This document shows positions 18,039 to 26,062 of a stretch of DNA of 64,000 bases, piece by piece. The notes under the pieces are model-generated. The model searched no databases, was not told the DNA's origin, and worked only from the letters and a program-made list of their open reading frames with translations. The stretch covers positions 1 through 64,000 of the forward strand of contig NZ_VUNH01000002.1 of the NCBI RefSeq assembly GCF_009695745.1, in the 5' to 3' direction. A program made the translations under genes and the position numbers. Numbering within the stretch: the stretch's first letter is position 1; each line of letters starts with the position of its first letter. Source of the DNA: Pyramidobacter porci (GTDB lineage Bacteria > Synergistota > Synergistia > Synergistales > Dethiosulfovibrionaceae).

Positions 18039-19082
18039 ATGTTTTCCCTGGGCAACGACATCGGCATCGATCTCGGCACCGCGACGGTGCTTATTTATAT
18101 GAAGGGCAAGGGCATCGTGCTGCGCGAGCCGTCGTGCGTGGCGGTCGATCAGGATACGGGACGTATCCTGGCCGTCGGCTACGAAGCGAAGAACATGGTG
18201 GGGCGCACGCCGGGCAACGTGGTGTCGGTTCGCCCGCTGCGCGACGGAGTGATCGCCGATTATTCGATGACGGAAGCGATGATGCGCTACTTCATGAGGA
18301 AGATCAACCGCGGCCTGCACCGCTACTTCCGCAGCCGTGTGATGATCTGCGTGCCGTCGGGCGCGACCGACGTGGAGCGGCGCGCCGTGCTCGAAGCGGC
18401 GGTGGAAGTGGGCGCCCGCGACGCCTATCTGATCGAGGAACCGATGGCCGCGGCCATCGGCGCCGACCTGCACGTGGAGGAATCGCGCGGCAAGATGGTA
18501 GTCGACATCGGCGGCGGCACCACGGACATCGCCGTGATCTCGCTGGGCGGCTGCGTCATCTCCAAATCGCTGCGCATCGGCGGCGACAAGCTCGACGAGT
18601 GCATCATGCGCTATCTGCGCAAGCAGTACAATCTGGCCATCGGCGAGCAGATGGCGGAGAACCTGAAGATCATGATCGGTTCCTGCCTGCCCGACGGCGA
18701 GGAAAACAACATGACGCTGAAAGGCCGCGACCTGGTGCAGGGGCTGCCGCGTCAGATCGAGATCAACAGCCGCAGCGTCTGTTCGGCCATCATCGAGCGC
18801 ATCCAGGCCATCGTCGACGGCGTCAAAAACGTGCTGGAGATGACGCCGCCCGAACTTTCGGCCGACATCATCGACCAGGGCATCGTGCTCACCGGCGGCG
18901 GCGCGCTGCTGCGCGGCCTGCCGGAGCTGATCAGCCGCAGCACCGGCATCAAGTGCGTCGTGGCCGATCGCCCCGCCGAGTGCGTGGCGCTGGGCACCGG
19001 ATTGGCGCTGGCCAACATCGGCAAGCTTTCGGAGAAAGGACAGGGCAGTTTTCTGTTCTCGGCTCGCCGTCAGAGAAAATGA
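18039..19082 (+). CDS. mreB: MreB/Mbl-type actin-like rod-shape protein
   Basis: The protein has 347 residues. It polymerises under the inner membrane and directs lateral wall synthesis. The actin fold is shown by phosphate-1 DIGIDLGTATVLIY (near 8-21), phosphate-2 VVDIGGGTTDIAVI (near 155-168) and the adenosine motif IVLTGGGALLRGLPEL. MreC, MreD, PBP2 and RodA genes do not follow, so this may be an Mbl- or MreBH-type paralogue. GAAGGGAGGCTCTTCCTGAAA precedes the ATG. The stop overlaps the next small ORF. Confidence 0.93.
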   Translation: MFSLGNDIGIDLGTATVLIYMKGKGIVLREPSCVAVDQDTGRILAVGYEAKNMVGRTPGNVVSVRPLRDGVIADYSMTEAMMRYFMRKINRGLHRYFRSRVMICVPSGATDVERRAVLEAAVEVGARDAYLIEEPMAAAIGADLHVEESRGKMVVDIGGGTTDIAVISLGGCVISKSLRIGGDKLDECIMRYLRKQYNLAIGEQMAENLKIMIGSCLPDGEENNMTLKGRDLVQGLPRQIEINSRSVCSAIIERIQAIVDGVKNVLEMTPPELSADIIDQGIVLTGGGALLRGLPELISRSTGIKCVVADRPAECVALGTGLALANIGKLSEKGQGSFLFSARRQRK

Positions 19083-19324
19083 GTGACATGACCTCGCCGG
19101 ACGTTGAAGGGATCACTTCAGGCCCCCGCAGAACCGCTCAGGAACTTCCCTGGTGGGCCTGCGGGGGCCTTCGCTTGGATTGTGCCGGCTGCGGCCGCCG
19201 CGGCGGCGCTTTCGGAGAAATTTTTATGCGCCCTGTTGAAGGACGGCGCCTCGCCGCCGCGCTGGCGGTTCATGAAGATTATGTGAAGAGACTCTCCCGC
19301 GAATGGGAAAAGGAGGTCCGCTGA
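19079..19324 (+). CDS. Small hypothetical ORF bridging mreB and the DUF3084 gene
   Basis: The frame has 81 codons. Its ATG overlaps the mreB stop by 4 bases and its TGA overlaps the next gene's ATG, which favours a real, coupled gene. The middle is odd: PWWACGGLRLDCAGCGRRGG is cysteine-rich and lies partly over a 12-bp inverted repeat. The C-terminal third (MRPVEGRRLAAALAVHEDYVKRL) looks more protein-like and could be a shorter product starting at 19226. No family is recognised. It may instead be a structured spacer. Confidence 0.4.
   Translation: MSDMTSPDVEGITSGPRRTAQELPWWACGGLRLDCAGCGRRGGAFGEIFMRPVEGRRLAAALAVHEDYVKRLSREWEKEVR
19120..19170 (+). other. 12-bp perfect inverted repeat inside the mreB-DUF3084 junction
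   Basis: AGGCCCCCGCAG at 19120-19131 is mirrored at 19159-19170, with a 27-base loop that can itself form a 4-bp hairpin. No T-tract follows, so it is more likely an mRNA processing or attenuation element than a terminator. Confidence 0.55.
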
Positions 19325-20580
19325 TGGAAGAGAGCCTGTGGGAACTGCTTACTGAAGTCAACTGGAAGATGATCGCGCTGACGCTCCTGGCCGGCGGCGT
19401 CCTCTCGATCATCGGCGACCGCGTCGGCATGAGATTCGCCAAGCGCCGCGTGACGCTGTTCAACCTGCGTCCGAAATACACCTCGTCGATCCTGACCGCC
19501 TGCACGGGCATGCTGATTTCGCTGTGCGTCATCGCCATTCTGGCCGTCGTCTCCGAATCGGTGCGCACCAGCCTGTTTTCCATGCAGTTCATCCAACGCC
19601 AGATTGTGGACCTGACGCGGCAGCTGCAGGACAGCCGCAACGAGCAGCAAGTTTCCTCGCTGCTGATCGTCGAAGCGCAGCAGCAGCTCACCAGCAAGGA
19701 AAAGGAACTGGCGGCCAAGGAAACAGAGCTGAGCGATCTGCAGAACCGCGCCGACAGTCTGCGCAGAACCACGGAAGAGATGCAGGCCGAACGCGACCGT
19801 CTCGCCAAAGAGCGCGCCACGCTCGAAGAGGACGTGAACCGCATCCGCACGACGCTGGGCAAACTCCAGGAAGGCCGCATCGTCGCCTTCTCCGACGAGC
19901 GCCTCGGGCAGGAAGTGATCCCCGAAGGCGTGACCACCGAGGCGGAAGCCCGCAGGTACCTGGACCGTCTCAACGAGCGCGTGCGCTTTGAAGTGGCCCG
20001 CCGTTCCGACGCCGTGCCCGCCTCGATCTCCCTCGAAGAGGACCCCGAGTCGCTGCAGAACGCCATGCAGCGCATCCTCGCCTACGACAGCCGCAAAGTA
20101 GTGCGCGCCATGGTGCCGCAGAACATTGCGGCGGGAGAGACGGTGCGCGTCGTCTACCGCGTTTACGAGAGCTCGTTGGTTTTCAGCAAAGAGGAAACGT
20201 TGCTCACCCGTGTGCTGCGTTTCAAGCCCAGCGCCGAGCAGGCCGAGACCATGCTCAGCTATATGCTGCGCGAGCTGAACCGCATGGCCACCTCCAGCGG
20301 CATCCTCAACGACCCGCTCACCGGCATGGTCGGCGGCATCCCCGCCAACGACTTTTACGACGGAGTCGAGCGCCTCGCCGCCGCGAAAGCGCCGCTGCGC
20401 GTGACCCTGCGGGCCGCTCGTGACATCTACAGCGAAGGGCCTGTGAGCGTGAAAATCGTCGTGGAACAGAACGTGAGCGTCGACAACCTCGATTCGCTGG
20501 ACGAAGATCTGCCCGATCTTAGTGCCGCCGCGGAGCGAGGGGATTCTTCCGTACCGGCGAAGACAACGGCCCGAAAATGA
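19324..20580 (+). CDS. DUF3084 domain membrane coiled-coil protein
   Basis: The protein has 418 residues from the ATG at 19324, which overlaps the upstream stop. Two transmembrane segments lie near residues 15-33 and 55-77 (LLAGGVLSIIGDRV and MLISLCVIAILAVV). A long coiled coil rich in Gln, Glu and Arg covers about residues 90-190, followed by an alpha/beta C-terminal region. The N-terminal pattern and layout match DUF3084 proteins, whose function is unknown. Position between mreB and comF suggests, but does not prove, an envelope role. It overlaps comF by 4 bases. Confidence 0.8.
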   Translation: MEESLWELLTEVNWKMIALTLLAGGVLSIIGDRVGMRFAKRRVTLFNLRPKYTSSILTACTGMLISLCVIAILAVVSESVRTSLFSMQFIQRQIVDLTRQLQDSRNEQQVSSLLIVEAQQQLTSKEKELAAKETELSDLQNRADSLRRTTEEMQAERDRLAKERATLEEDVNRIRTTLGKLQEGRIVAFSDERLGQEVIPEGVTTEAEARRYLDRLNERVRFEVARRSDAVPASISLEEDPESLQNAMQRILAYDSRKVVRAMVPQNIAAGETVRVVYRVYESSLVFSKEETLLTRVLRFKPSAEQAETMLSYMLRELNRMATSSGILNDPLTGMVGGIPANDFYDGVERLAAAKAPLRVTLRAARDIYSEGPVSVKIVVEQNVSVDNLDSLDEDLPDLSAAAERGDSSVPAKTTARK

Positions 20581-21257
20581 ACTGGGCGCCTGTCGTCGAA
20601 CTGCTGGGCCATCTGCTGATGCCGGAAAGCTGCCCCGTCTGCGGAAAGCTGGCCTCCCCGCTTTGCCCCGAGTGTCTTGAAAAGATTTCCGCGCCCGCGC
20701 CGCCCCTGCCGCACTGCCTGCGCTGCGGCGGAGCGTCTCCCTGCGAACGCCACGGCCGCCGCTATGAAGTGCGCTCCCTGACATTGCACAAAGGCGAGGC
20801 GCGCGAGCTGCTGCTGACGGTCAAGTACGGCGGCTCCGGACTGGCGGCGCGGAAAATGGGCGCCGCGTTGGGGCGGCTGGTCGGCGAAAATGAGCGTCAG
20901 GGCGGATGGACCATCGTCCCCATCCCGCCGCACCCGCGCGCATGTTTTTTCCCGCGCGGCGACAGCCACTTGCAGTGGATGGCTCGCGGCCTTTCCCGCG
21001 CTGTCGGCGTTCCCGTGCGGGAGTGCCTGCGCTGGAAAGAAAAACGCACGCCGCAGAAACGGCAGCCCGATTCGCAATCGCGCCGCGCCATGCCCGAAGA
21101 CAGCTTCGTTTGCGCCGGCGCGGCACCCGAACGAGTGTTGCTGCTTGACGACGTCAGCACCACCGGCACCACTCTGCTGCGCGCCGCCCAGTGCCTCTAC
21201 GGCGCTGGAGCGCAGCAGGTGACCAGCCTGTGCTGGAGCGTCGCGCGGCGAACGTGA
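20577..21257 (+). CDS. comF: ComF-family amidophosphoribosyltransferase
   Basis: The protein has 226 residues. The N-terminal zinc ribbon is visible in CPVCGK, CPEC and CLRCGG (residues about 19-54). The C-terminal phosphoribosyltransferase fold has the PRPP-binding loop LLLDDVSTTGTT near residue 195. ComF proteins take part in DNA uptake in naturally competent bacteria, but homologues are widespread in non-competent ones. It is last in the transcription unit and is followed by a strong hairpin terminator. Confidence 0.88.
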   Translation: MNWAPVVELLGHLLMPESCPVCGKLASPLCPECLEKISAPAPPLPHCLRCGGASPCERHGRRYEVRSLTLHKGEARELLLTVKYGGSGLAARKMGAALGRLVGENERQGGWTIVPIPPHPRACFFPRGDSHLQWMARGLSRAVGVPVRECLRWKEKRTPQKRQPDSQSRRAMPEDSFVCAGAAPERVLLLDDVSTTGTTLLRAAQCLYGAGAQQVTSLCWSVARRT

Positions 21258-21268
21258 GACGCGAACGA

Positions 21269-21350
21269 AACGGCTCCGCAATGAGCGCGGCGAGACAAAC
21301 GAATGCACACTCGTTTGTCTCGCCGCGCTCATTGCGGAGCCGTTGTTTTT
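21269..21350 (+). terminator. 34-bp perfect hairpin terminator after comF
   Basis: The arms 21269-21302 and 21311-21344 are perfectly complementary over 34 bases, with an 8-base loop (ATGCACAC), followed by GTTTTTTC. This is a Rho-independent terminator with an exceptionally long stem. It lies between convergent genes; the other strand lacks a good T-run. Confidence 0.93.
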
Positions 21351-21379
21351 TCAAAAAATCCCGCAGCGAAGAGCTGTGA

Positions 21380-22159
21380 CTACAGAGAACCATCGTACAG
21401 ATCTTTCAGGATTTCTGCCGTTTTTATCAAAGGCGGGCAGCTTTTCAGGGCAGATTCCCCGGATTCGGAAGAAGGATAGACGTACTGTATAGATCCGACG
21501 GCTATCTTTTTTTGAGGGGAAATGGCGGCCGCAATGTTGGATACCCCCATTCGATATTCGTCTTTGGACACGTCGTATCCTCTTTCCCGCGCCGTCTCGA
21601 CGCGAAGATACAGCTGTTCCAAGGTGTTTATCGTATAAGGAGTAAAGGGCGTGATTTTTGAGAGATCCCAAAGTTTTTTGATCCGGTCGTTGTCGTAGGT
21701 AGAGAGGATGGCGATGCCGGCAGAGCAGGCATACATCGGCACACGGAATGCGGGAAGATCGGCTGTCGCCTTTTCTCTCCAATTCCCCGTTCGTGCGACG
21801 GAGATCACGTCGAACATCTCGGGAACGCATAAAAAGATGCTGCGGGAGGTGCTTGATGAGAGCTTTTCCAGGAACGGAAACGCCGCTCGTATAAACGTTT
21901 GTCCTGCGAAATATTTTGTGCCGAGTTCGTAAAGCTTGTAGCTGAGCTTGTACTTTCCGCTATTTTCTTTGCGGTTCAGAACATAGCCGAGAGAAATCAA
22001 CGAGCGCAACAAACGGTGGACAGTGCTGCTGCTTAGGCCGGACTCCTCCGAGATCTCGGTGAGATACAATCCTTGCGAATTTTTTGCGAGCAGCTCAAGA
22101 ATCACAAAGGTTCTCTCTACTGACTGCAATGCTTCATGATAATTATACTCGTTGGACAA
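21380..22159 (-). CDS. IclR-family transcriptional regulator
   Basis: The protein has 259 residues. The N-terminal winged helix-turn-helix (about 10-70) contains LYLTEISEESGLSSSTVHRLLRSL. The C-terminal effector domain (about 85-250) contains IFLCVPEMFDVISVARTGN and VETARERGYDVSKDEYRMG, typical of IclR. The start is TTG at 22159, chosen because AAAGGAG lies 8 bases upstream. It is divergent from the NhaC/amidohydrolase genes and probably regulates them, with the shared 604-base region as operator. Confidence 0.9.
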   Translation of the reverse strand: MSNEYNYHEALQSVERTFVILELLAKNSQGLYLTEISEESGLSSSTVHRLLRSLISLGYVLNRKENSGKYKLSYKLYELGTKYFAGQTFIRAAFPFLEKLSSSTSRSIFLCVPEMFDVISVARTGNWREKATADLPAFRVPMYACSAGIAILSTYDNDRIKKLWDLSKITPFTPYTINTLEQLYLRVETARERGYDVSKDEYRMGVSNIAAAISPQKKIAVGSIQYVYPSSESGESALKSCPPLIKTAEILKDLYDGSL

Positions 22160-22192
22160 CGCAAGATCTCCTTTGCAAAAAATCTTTTAGGC

Positions 22193-22221
22193 AGTATATA
22201 CCAAATTGACGCCCAGGGCAA
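22193..22221 (-). promoter_or_regulatory. Candidate iclR promoter
   Basis: On the minus strand TTGCCC (22221-22216) and TATACT (22198-22193) are 17 bases apart, with the iclR TTG start about 34 bases downstream. The -10 is strong and the -35 fair. Confidence 0.6.
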
Positions 22222-22430
22222 TGTCTGTCAGTAATTTTCTTACCCCTTATCCCAAACGGAACAGTGTTTTTTGCGTTGTTTAGCAGGAAGTAAAAGTTAT
22301 ACACTTTTTGAGAGCGGCAATCGCCGGTGATTGTATCCATAGCGTTGAATCGGCTTTCTTTTTGCGCGTATGGTGATTTAGCACAACGTTATTTCGATTG
22401 TTATATTTTACAGAATTTTATTTTTAGATA

Positions 22431-22460
22431 TTGACATAAAATATTCATTATGTATAGAAT
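22431..22460 (+). promoter_or_regulatory. Candidate promoter of the antiporter-amidohydrolase operon
   Basis: TTGACA at 22431-22436 and TAGAAT at 22455-22460 are 18 bases apart, a near-consensus sigma-70 type promoter in AT-rich DNA. Transcription would start about 297 bases before the antiporter GTG. Confidence 0.75.
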
Positions 22461-22763
22461 TCTGCTTAGTGGAAAAATAATCCCATAAAGGGGAATTCTT
22501 TAGGCATGAATTCGACGAATGATTGTATAATTTGCGATATCTTGCGGAGGATGAACCCGTTTGCGCTGGCCGGCATCTGGTGGCATTTTGCAAAAAATGA
22601 CAAGCGCTTTGCGGGGATCATTCGTGCGGGGCCGCGTCGGCGGCCGAATTCTCGATGTGCCCCGTTTTGTGCAGCCATCCGGTGCGGCGCTGCGGAATAC
22701 TTGCCCGTACAGCGTGCCGGAACGGCGTTTTTGTGACAGCGTAACGAAAGGAGATCGGTTTAC

Positions 22764-24083
22764 GTGGAAACTTACGGCGCTTTGTCTCTTATCCCCATAT
22801 TTGTTTTGTTCGCTATGGCGTTCTCGACGAAAAGGTCGCTTGAGCCCTTATTCGTCGCGGCGATCGTCGGCCATATCATCATATACAAAGTGAACTTCGC
22901 AACGGCTTGGATCGACTCTCTCTACAAGGTAATGTGCAGCAAGCATATGGTATGGCTGATCCTCGTGGTGACGCTTTTCGGCAGTTTGATCGCGCTGCTG
23001 GAAAAGTCGGGCGGCCTCGGCAGCTTTGCGGCGCTGGCGCGGAAATTCGCCACGAGCCGCAAGAAGTCCCTTGTGATCACGTGGCTGCTGGGAAGCATCT
23101 TCTTTTTGGACGATTACCTGCATAACCTGACGACTGCTTCCACGATGAAGTACATCACCGATTCTCACGGTGTCAAACGGACGGAACTTGCCTACGTCGT
23201 CAATTCTAACGCGGGCAATCTCTGCTGCCTCATGCCGATCTCTTCGTGGGTCGTGTTCTTCGCCGGGCTGCTGGAGACGTCGGGATTCGTCGTCGGGTCG
23301 GCGACAAGCACTTATCTGCACTGCATCCCTTATCTGTTCTACTGCTGGATCGCGATCATCATCTCGTTCCTCTTCGCGCTGGGCGTTATTCCCGCGATCG
23401 GTCCGATGAAAACCATCGATCCCGAGCTGCTCAACAGCGAGGACGAGCCCGCGGCCGAAAACGGCAGACATAACGTCTGGAACTTCTTGCTGCCGGTCGT
23501 GACGCTCGTGGGCGTGACCGTGCTCTGCGACAACGAAATCCTTTATGGCGTCATGGCCGCTCTGGTTGTCTGCGCGGTCACGTTCCTCGTCACGAAGACG
23601 ATGTCTTACGACGAATTCTTCAAGGTCTTCATGCAGGGCATGAAAAACATGGTGTTCATCGACGTGCTGCTGATCGTGGCCTTCACGCTCAAAGAGGCCA
23701 ACGACACGCTGAAGCTGGCCCCGTATATCATCGGCGTCGTCAAGCCGATCATGAAGGGCGGCTTGCTGCCGGCGGTCACGTTTGTGGTCTGCATTATTTA
23801 CGCGTACTTCACCAGCTGCTTCTGGAGCATGGCGGCCGTGATGCTGCCCATCGTCATCCCGCTCGCGCAGGGGATCGGCGTCAACGTGTACCTCGTGCTC
23901 GGCGCGGTCTTCTCCGCCGCGGCCTTCGGCAGCCAGAGCTGCCTGTTCTCCGACGCGCTGATCATGTGCTCCGCCGCCACGAACATCTCGACGGCCGACC
24001 ATGGCGTCACGACGCTGCCCTACGCGCTGCTCGGCGCGGGCGTTTCTTTCGTTCTCTTCCTGATCGGAGGGTTCGTGTTGTGA
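22764..24083 (+). CDS. NhaC-family Na+/H+ antiporter-like transporter
   Basis: The protein has 439 residues with about ten to twelve transmembrane helices. It starts with GTG at 22764, with AAAGGAGA at 22747-22754. Segments such as GSIFFLDDYLHNLTTASTMKYITD and AAFGSQSCLFSDALIMCSAAT match the NhaC antiporter family, whose members exchange Na+ for H+ or for organic acids. In an operon with an amidohydrolase and under a likely IclR regulator, it may import an organic substrate rather than only control sodium. The stop overlaps the next gene's start. Confidence 0.82.
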   Translation: METYGALSLIPIFVLFAMAFSTKRSLEPLFVAAIVGHIIIYKVNFATAWIDSLYKVMCSKHMVWLILVVTLFGSLIALLEKSGGLGSFAALARKFATSRKKSLVITWLLGSIFFLDDYLHNLTTASTMKYITDSHGVKRTELAYVVNSNAGNLCCLMPISSWVVFFAGLLETSGFVVGSATSTYLHCIPYLFYCWIAIIISFLFALGVIPAIGPMKTIDPELLNSEDEPAAENGRHNVWNFLLPVVTLVGVTVLCDNEILYGVMAALVVCAVTFLVTKTMSYDEFFKVFMQGMKNMVFIDVLLIVAFTLKEANDTLKLAPYIIGVVKPIMKGGLLPAVTFVVCIIYAYFTSCFWSMAAVMLPIVIPLAQGIGVNVYLVLGAVFSAAAFGSQSCLFSDALIMCSAATNISTADHGVTTLPYALLGAGVSFVLFLIGGFVL

Positions 24084-25699
24084 TCATGGATCTGGTATTG
24101 AAAGGCGACGCCGTCTTCACGGGGCTCAAAGACGAGCCCGAGCGTCTGGCAGTCGGCATCAGGGGCAACCGGATCGAAAAGGTCTGTCCGCCCGAAGAGA
24201 TGGAGCCGTACATCGGCCCCGAGACGGATATCAGGGATTACGGCGGCCGCCTGATCATGCCGGGGTTCTTTGACGGGCACGAGCACGCATTTCTGGGCGG
24301 CATTTTCGGCAGAGCCGCCGATCTGAGCGGCTGCGCTTCCGAGCAGGAAGCCGCGCGGCGCGTCAAGGACTTTGCGGACGCGCACCCCGAGCTGTCCTGG
24401 ATCATCGGCACGGACTGGTCGAACATCGAGTGGGGGCAGGCACGGCGTCCCCGCAAGGAAACGCTGGACGCGCTTCTGCCCGATACGCCGGTTTACCTGA
24501 TCGACGCGGAAGGGCATTCCGCCTGGCTCAATTCCGCCGCCATCGCGCTCAGCGGCGTCGCGGACGTCGAAGAGTTCGGCGACGACCTCGTCGCCCGCGA
24601 CCCCGACGGATCGCCCACCGGCTACATCGCCGAAACGTCGATGCTCATGGTCGCCCGACTGGCCTTCGACATGCCCATGCCGGTGCAGGAGGTCATTTTT
24701 GACGAATTCCAGCGCCGCACGGCTTCCCTGGGCATCACCTCGGTCAGCAACATCCAGTGCTACCAAGGGTCGGGCATCGACGTGGGCAACGTTGCCGTGG
24801 TGAAGCAGTTCGAGCGGGAAGGGCGTCTCAACGTCCGCTTTTTCTTCGCCGCCGGCCTGACCGGGGATCTGGAGCGCCCGCGTCGCCTGCGGCAGGAGTA
24901 CGACAGCGACAAGGTGCGTTTTTCCGGCCTAAAGCACATCGTCGACGGAACGGCGACGGGCTGGACGGCTCTGCTGCTCGAACCTTACGCGGATAAGCCC
25001 GATTCCGTCGGCTCCAGCCGGATCCCGGCGGAAGAGCTGGCCCGCAGGGTGGTGGATGCCGACCGCGAAGGCTTCCGGGTGAGGATGCACGCCTGTGGCG
25101 ACGGTTCCGTCCGGCGGGCGCTGGACTGCTGCGAACTGGCCCAGAAGCGCAACGGGAAGCGCGATTCCCGGCACACGATCGAGCACATCGAGATCATCGC
25201 CAAAGAAGACATCGGCCGTTTCGCTCAGCTGGGCGTGGTGGCGTCGATGCAGCCGGATCATATCGGCATCTGCGAAAAGTTTGCGGACAATCCCTATTTC
25301 GCCCGGCTGGGCGAACGGCGCGCCGCGGAGACGTGGCCGATCCGTTCGATTTTGGAAACCGGAGCGCACGTGCAGTTCGGCACGGATTTCCCGATTTACG
25401 ACAACAACCCCATGCTGGCCCTTTATCGGGGCACGACCCGCCTGTTCAACGACGGCCGGCCGGAAGGCGGCTGGAACCCGAGCGAGAAAGTCACGATGGC
25501 GCAGCTTCTGAAAGGCTACACGGCCGGCTCCGCCTACGGCGCTTTCATGGAAGACCGGGTCGGCACTCTGGAAGAAGGAAAGTACGCGGACATCGTCGTG
25601 CTCGACCACAATCTGTTCGCCCTGAACGAAGCGCGCGAGATACTGGAGACCGCGCCGGTTCTTACCCTTATGGACGGACGCATCGTATACGAGAGATAA
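24080..25699 (+). CDS. Amidohydrolase family protein (YtcJ-like)
   Basis: The protein has 539 residues from GTG at 24080, favoured because GGAGG at 24066-24070 is 9 bases away; ATG at 24086 is the alternative. It belongs to the amidohydrolase 3 group: metal-site motif MPGFFDGHEHAFLGG near residue 60, VRMHACGDGSVRRAL near 335, HTIEHIEI near 365, and QFGTDFPIYDN near 435. These metal enzymes cleave amides of small molecules; the substrate is unknown. No signal peptide is seen. It overlaps the antiporter gene by 4 bases and is followed by a terminator. Confidence 0.88.
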   Translation: MIMDLVLKGDAVFTGLKDEPERLAVGIRGNRIEKVCPPEEMEPYIGPETDIRDYGGRLIMPGFFDGHEHAFLGGIFGRAADLSGCASEQEAARRVKDFADAHPELSWIIGTDWSNIEWGQARRPRKETLDALLPDTPVYLIDAEGHSAWLNSAAIALSGVADVEEFGDDLVARDPDGSPTGYIAETSMLMVARLAFDMPMPVQEVIFDEFQRRTASLGITSVSNIQCYQGSGIDVGNVAVVKQFEREGRLNVRFFFAAGLTGDLERPRRLRQEYDSDKVRFSGLKHIVDGTATGWTALLLEPYADKPDSVGSSRIPAEELARRVVDADREGFRVRMHACGDGSVRRALDCCELAQKRNGKRDSRHTIEHIEIIAKEDIGRFAQLGVVASMQPDHIGICEKFADNPYFARLGERRAAETWPIRSILETGAHVQFGTDFPIYDNNPMLALYRGTTRLFNDGRPEGGWNPSEKVTMAQLLKGYTAGSAYGAFMEDRVGTLEEGKYADIVVLDHNLFALNEAREILETAPVLTLMDGRIVYER

Positions 25700-25715
25700 A
25701 ATCACGTTGTGAAGG

Positions 25716-25759
25716 AAGCTACCTCAAGCTCACGCAGCAAAGTTGAGGTAGCTTTTTTA
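25716..25759 (+). terminator. Terminator after the amidohydrolase gene
   Basis: AAGCTACCTCAA (25716-25727) pairs with TTGAGGTAGCTT (25743-25754), a 12-bp stem with a 15-base loop, followed by TTTT. Confidence 0.93.
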
Positions 25760-26062
25760 TGATATCGACGTTTCGCCAGACTGCGGGAAAATGATCTTCG
25801 GCGTTTCTGAACGTCGAGGGCATCGGCGGCGCCGGCGTTCATCTCAAGAAAAGCGAAGGCCCTTGCGCAAGGGCAATATCCTTGTCCGTTATCGAAAATA
25901 TTGTAAAATTTGTATATTCAAAGGGGCCGTCCTGGGATGGTTCCGGCGGCGAAATTTAATTGTTGAAAAAAATTATTGACATTTTTCTAACATACAGTAG
26001 AATGTTTTATAAAGAATTATTATCTTAGCGATATTCTGCATTTTTATTCCAGGAGGGCCGCG
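25760..26062. other. Intergenic leader upstream of the M20 gene
   Basis: About 300 bases lie between the terminator and the M20 gene. The first part is mixed composition with a 62-codon open frame (25791-25979) that has no ribosome-binding site and an arginine-rich, unconvincing product. The last 100 bases are AT-rich and hold the promoter. Confidence 0.5.
25976..26003 (+). promoter_or_regulatory. Promoter of the M20-solute-binding protein operon
   Basis: TTGACA at 25976-25981 and TAGAAT at 25998-26003 are 16 bases apart, in an AT-rich stretch about 60 bases before the ATG. The boxes are nearly the same as those at 22431-22460. Confidence 0.75.

Larger units (their letters stand above)
22160..22763. 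other. Divergent intergenic region with two promoters and a long leader
   Basis: These 604 bases separate iclR from the antiporter gene. The left half is AT-rich and holds a promoter on each strand. The right half, 22520-22740, is GC-rich and would be a roughly 300-base untranslated leader. A 76-codon frame at 22506-22736 ends just before the antiporter ribosome-binding site, but has poor initiation signals and a biased composition. No tRNA or recognised riboswitch was seen. Confidence 0.6.

Noticed and set aside
18134-19078. A long alternative plus-strand frame inside mreB
   Set aside because: Arg-rich shadow frame. Only its last part, after 19079, could be a real small gene.
25791-25979. 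A 62-codon ORF upstream of the M20 gene
   Set aside because: No ribosome-binding site, arginine-rich product, and its end overlaps the -35 region of the likely promoter.
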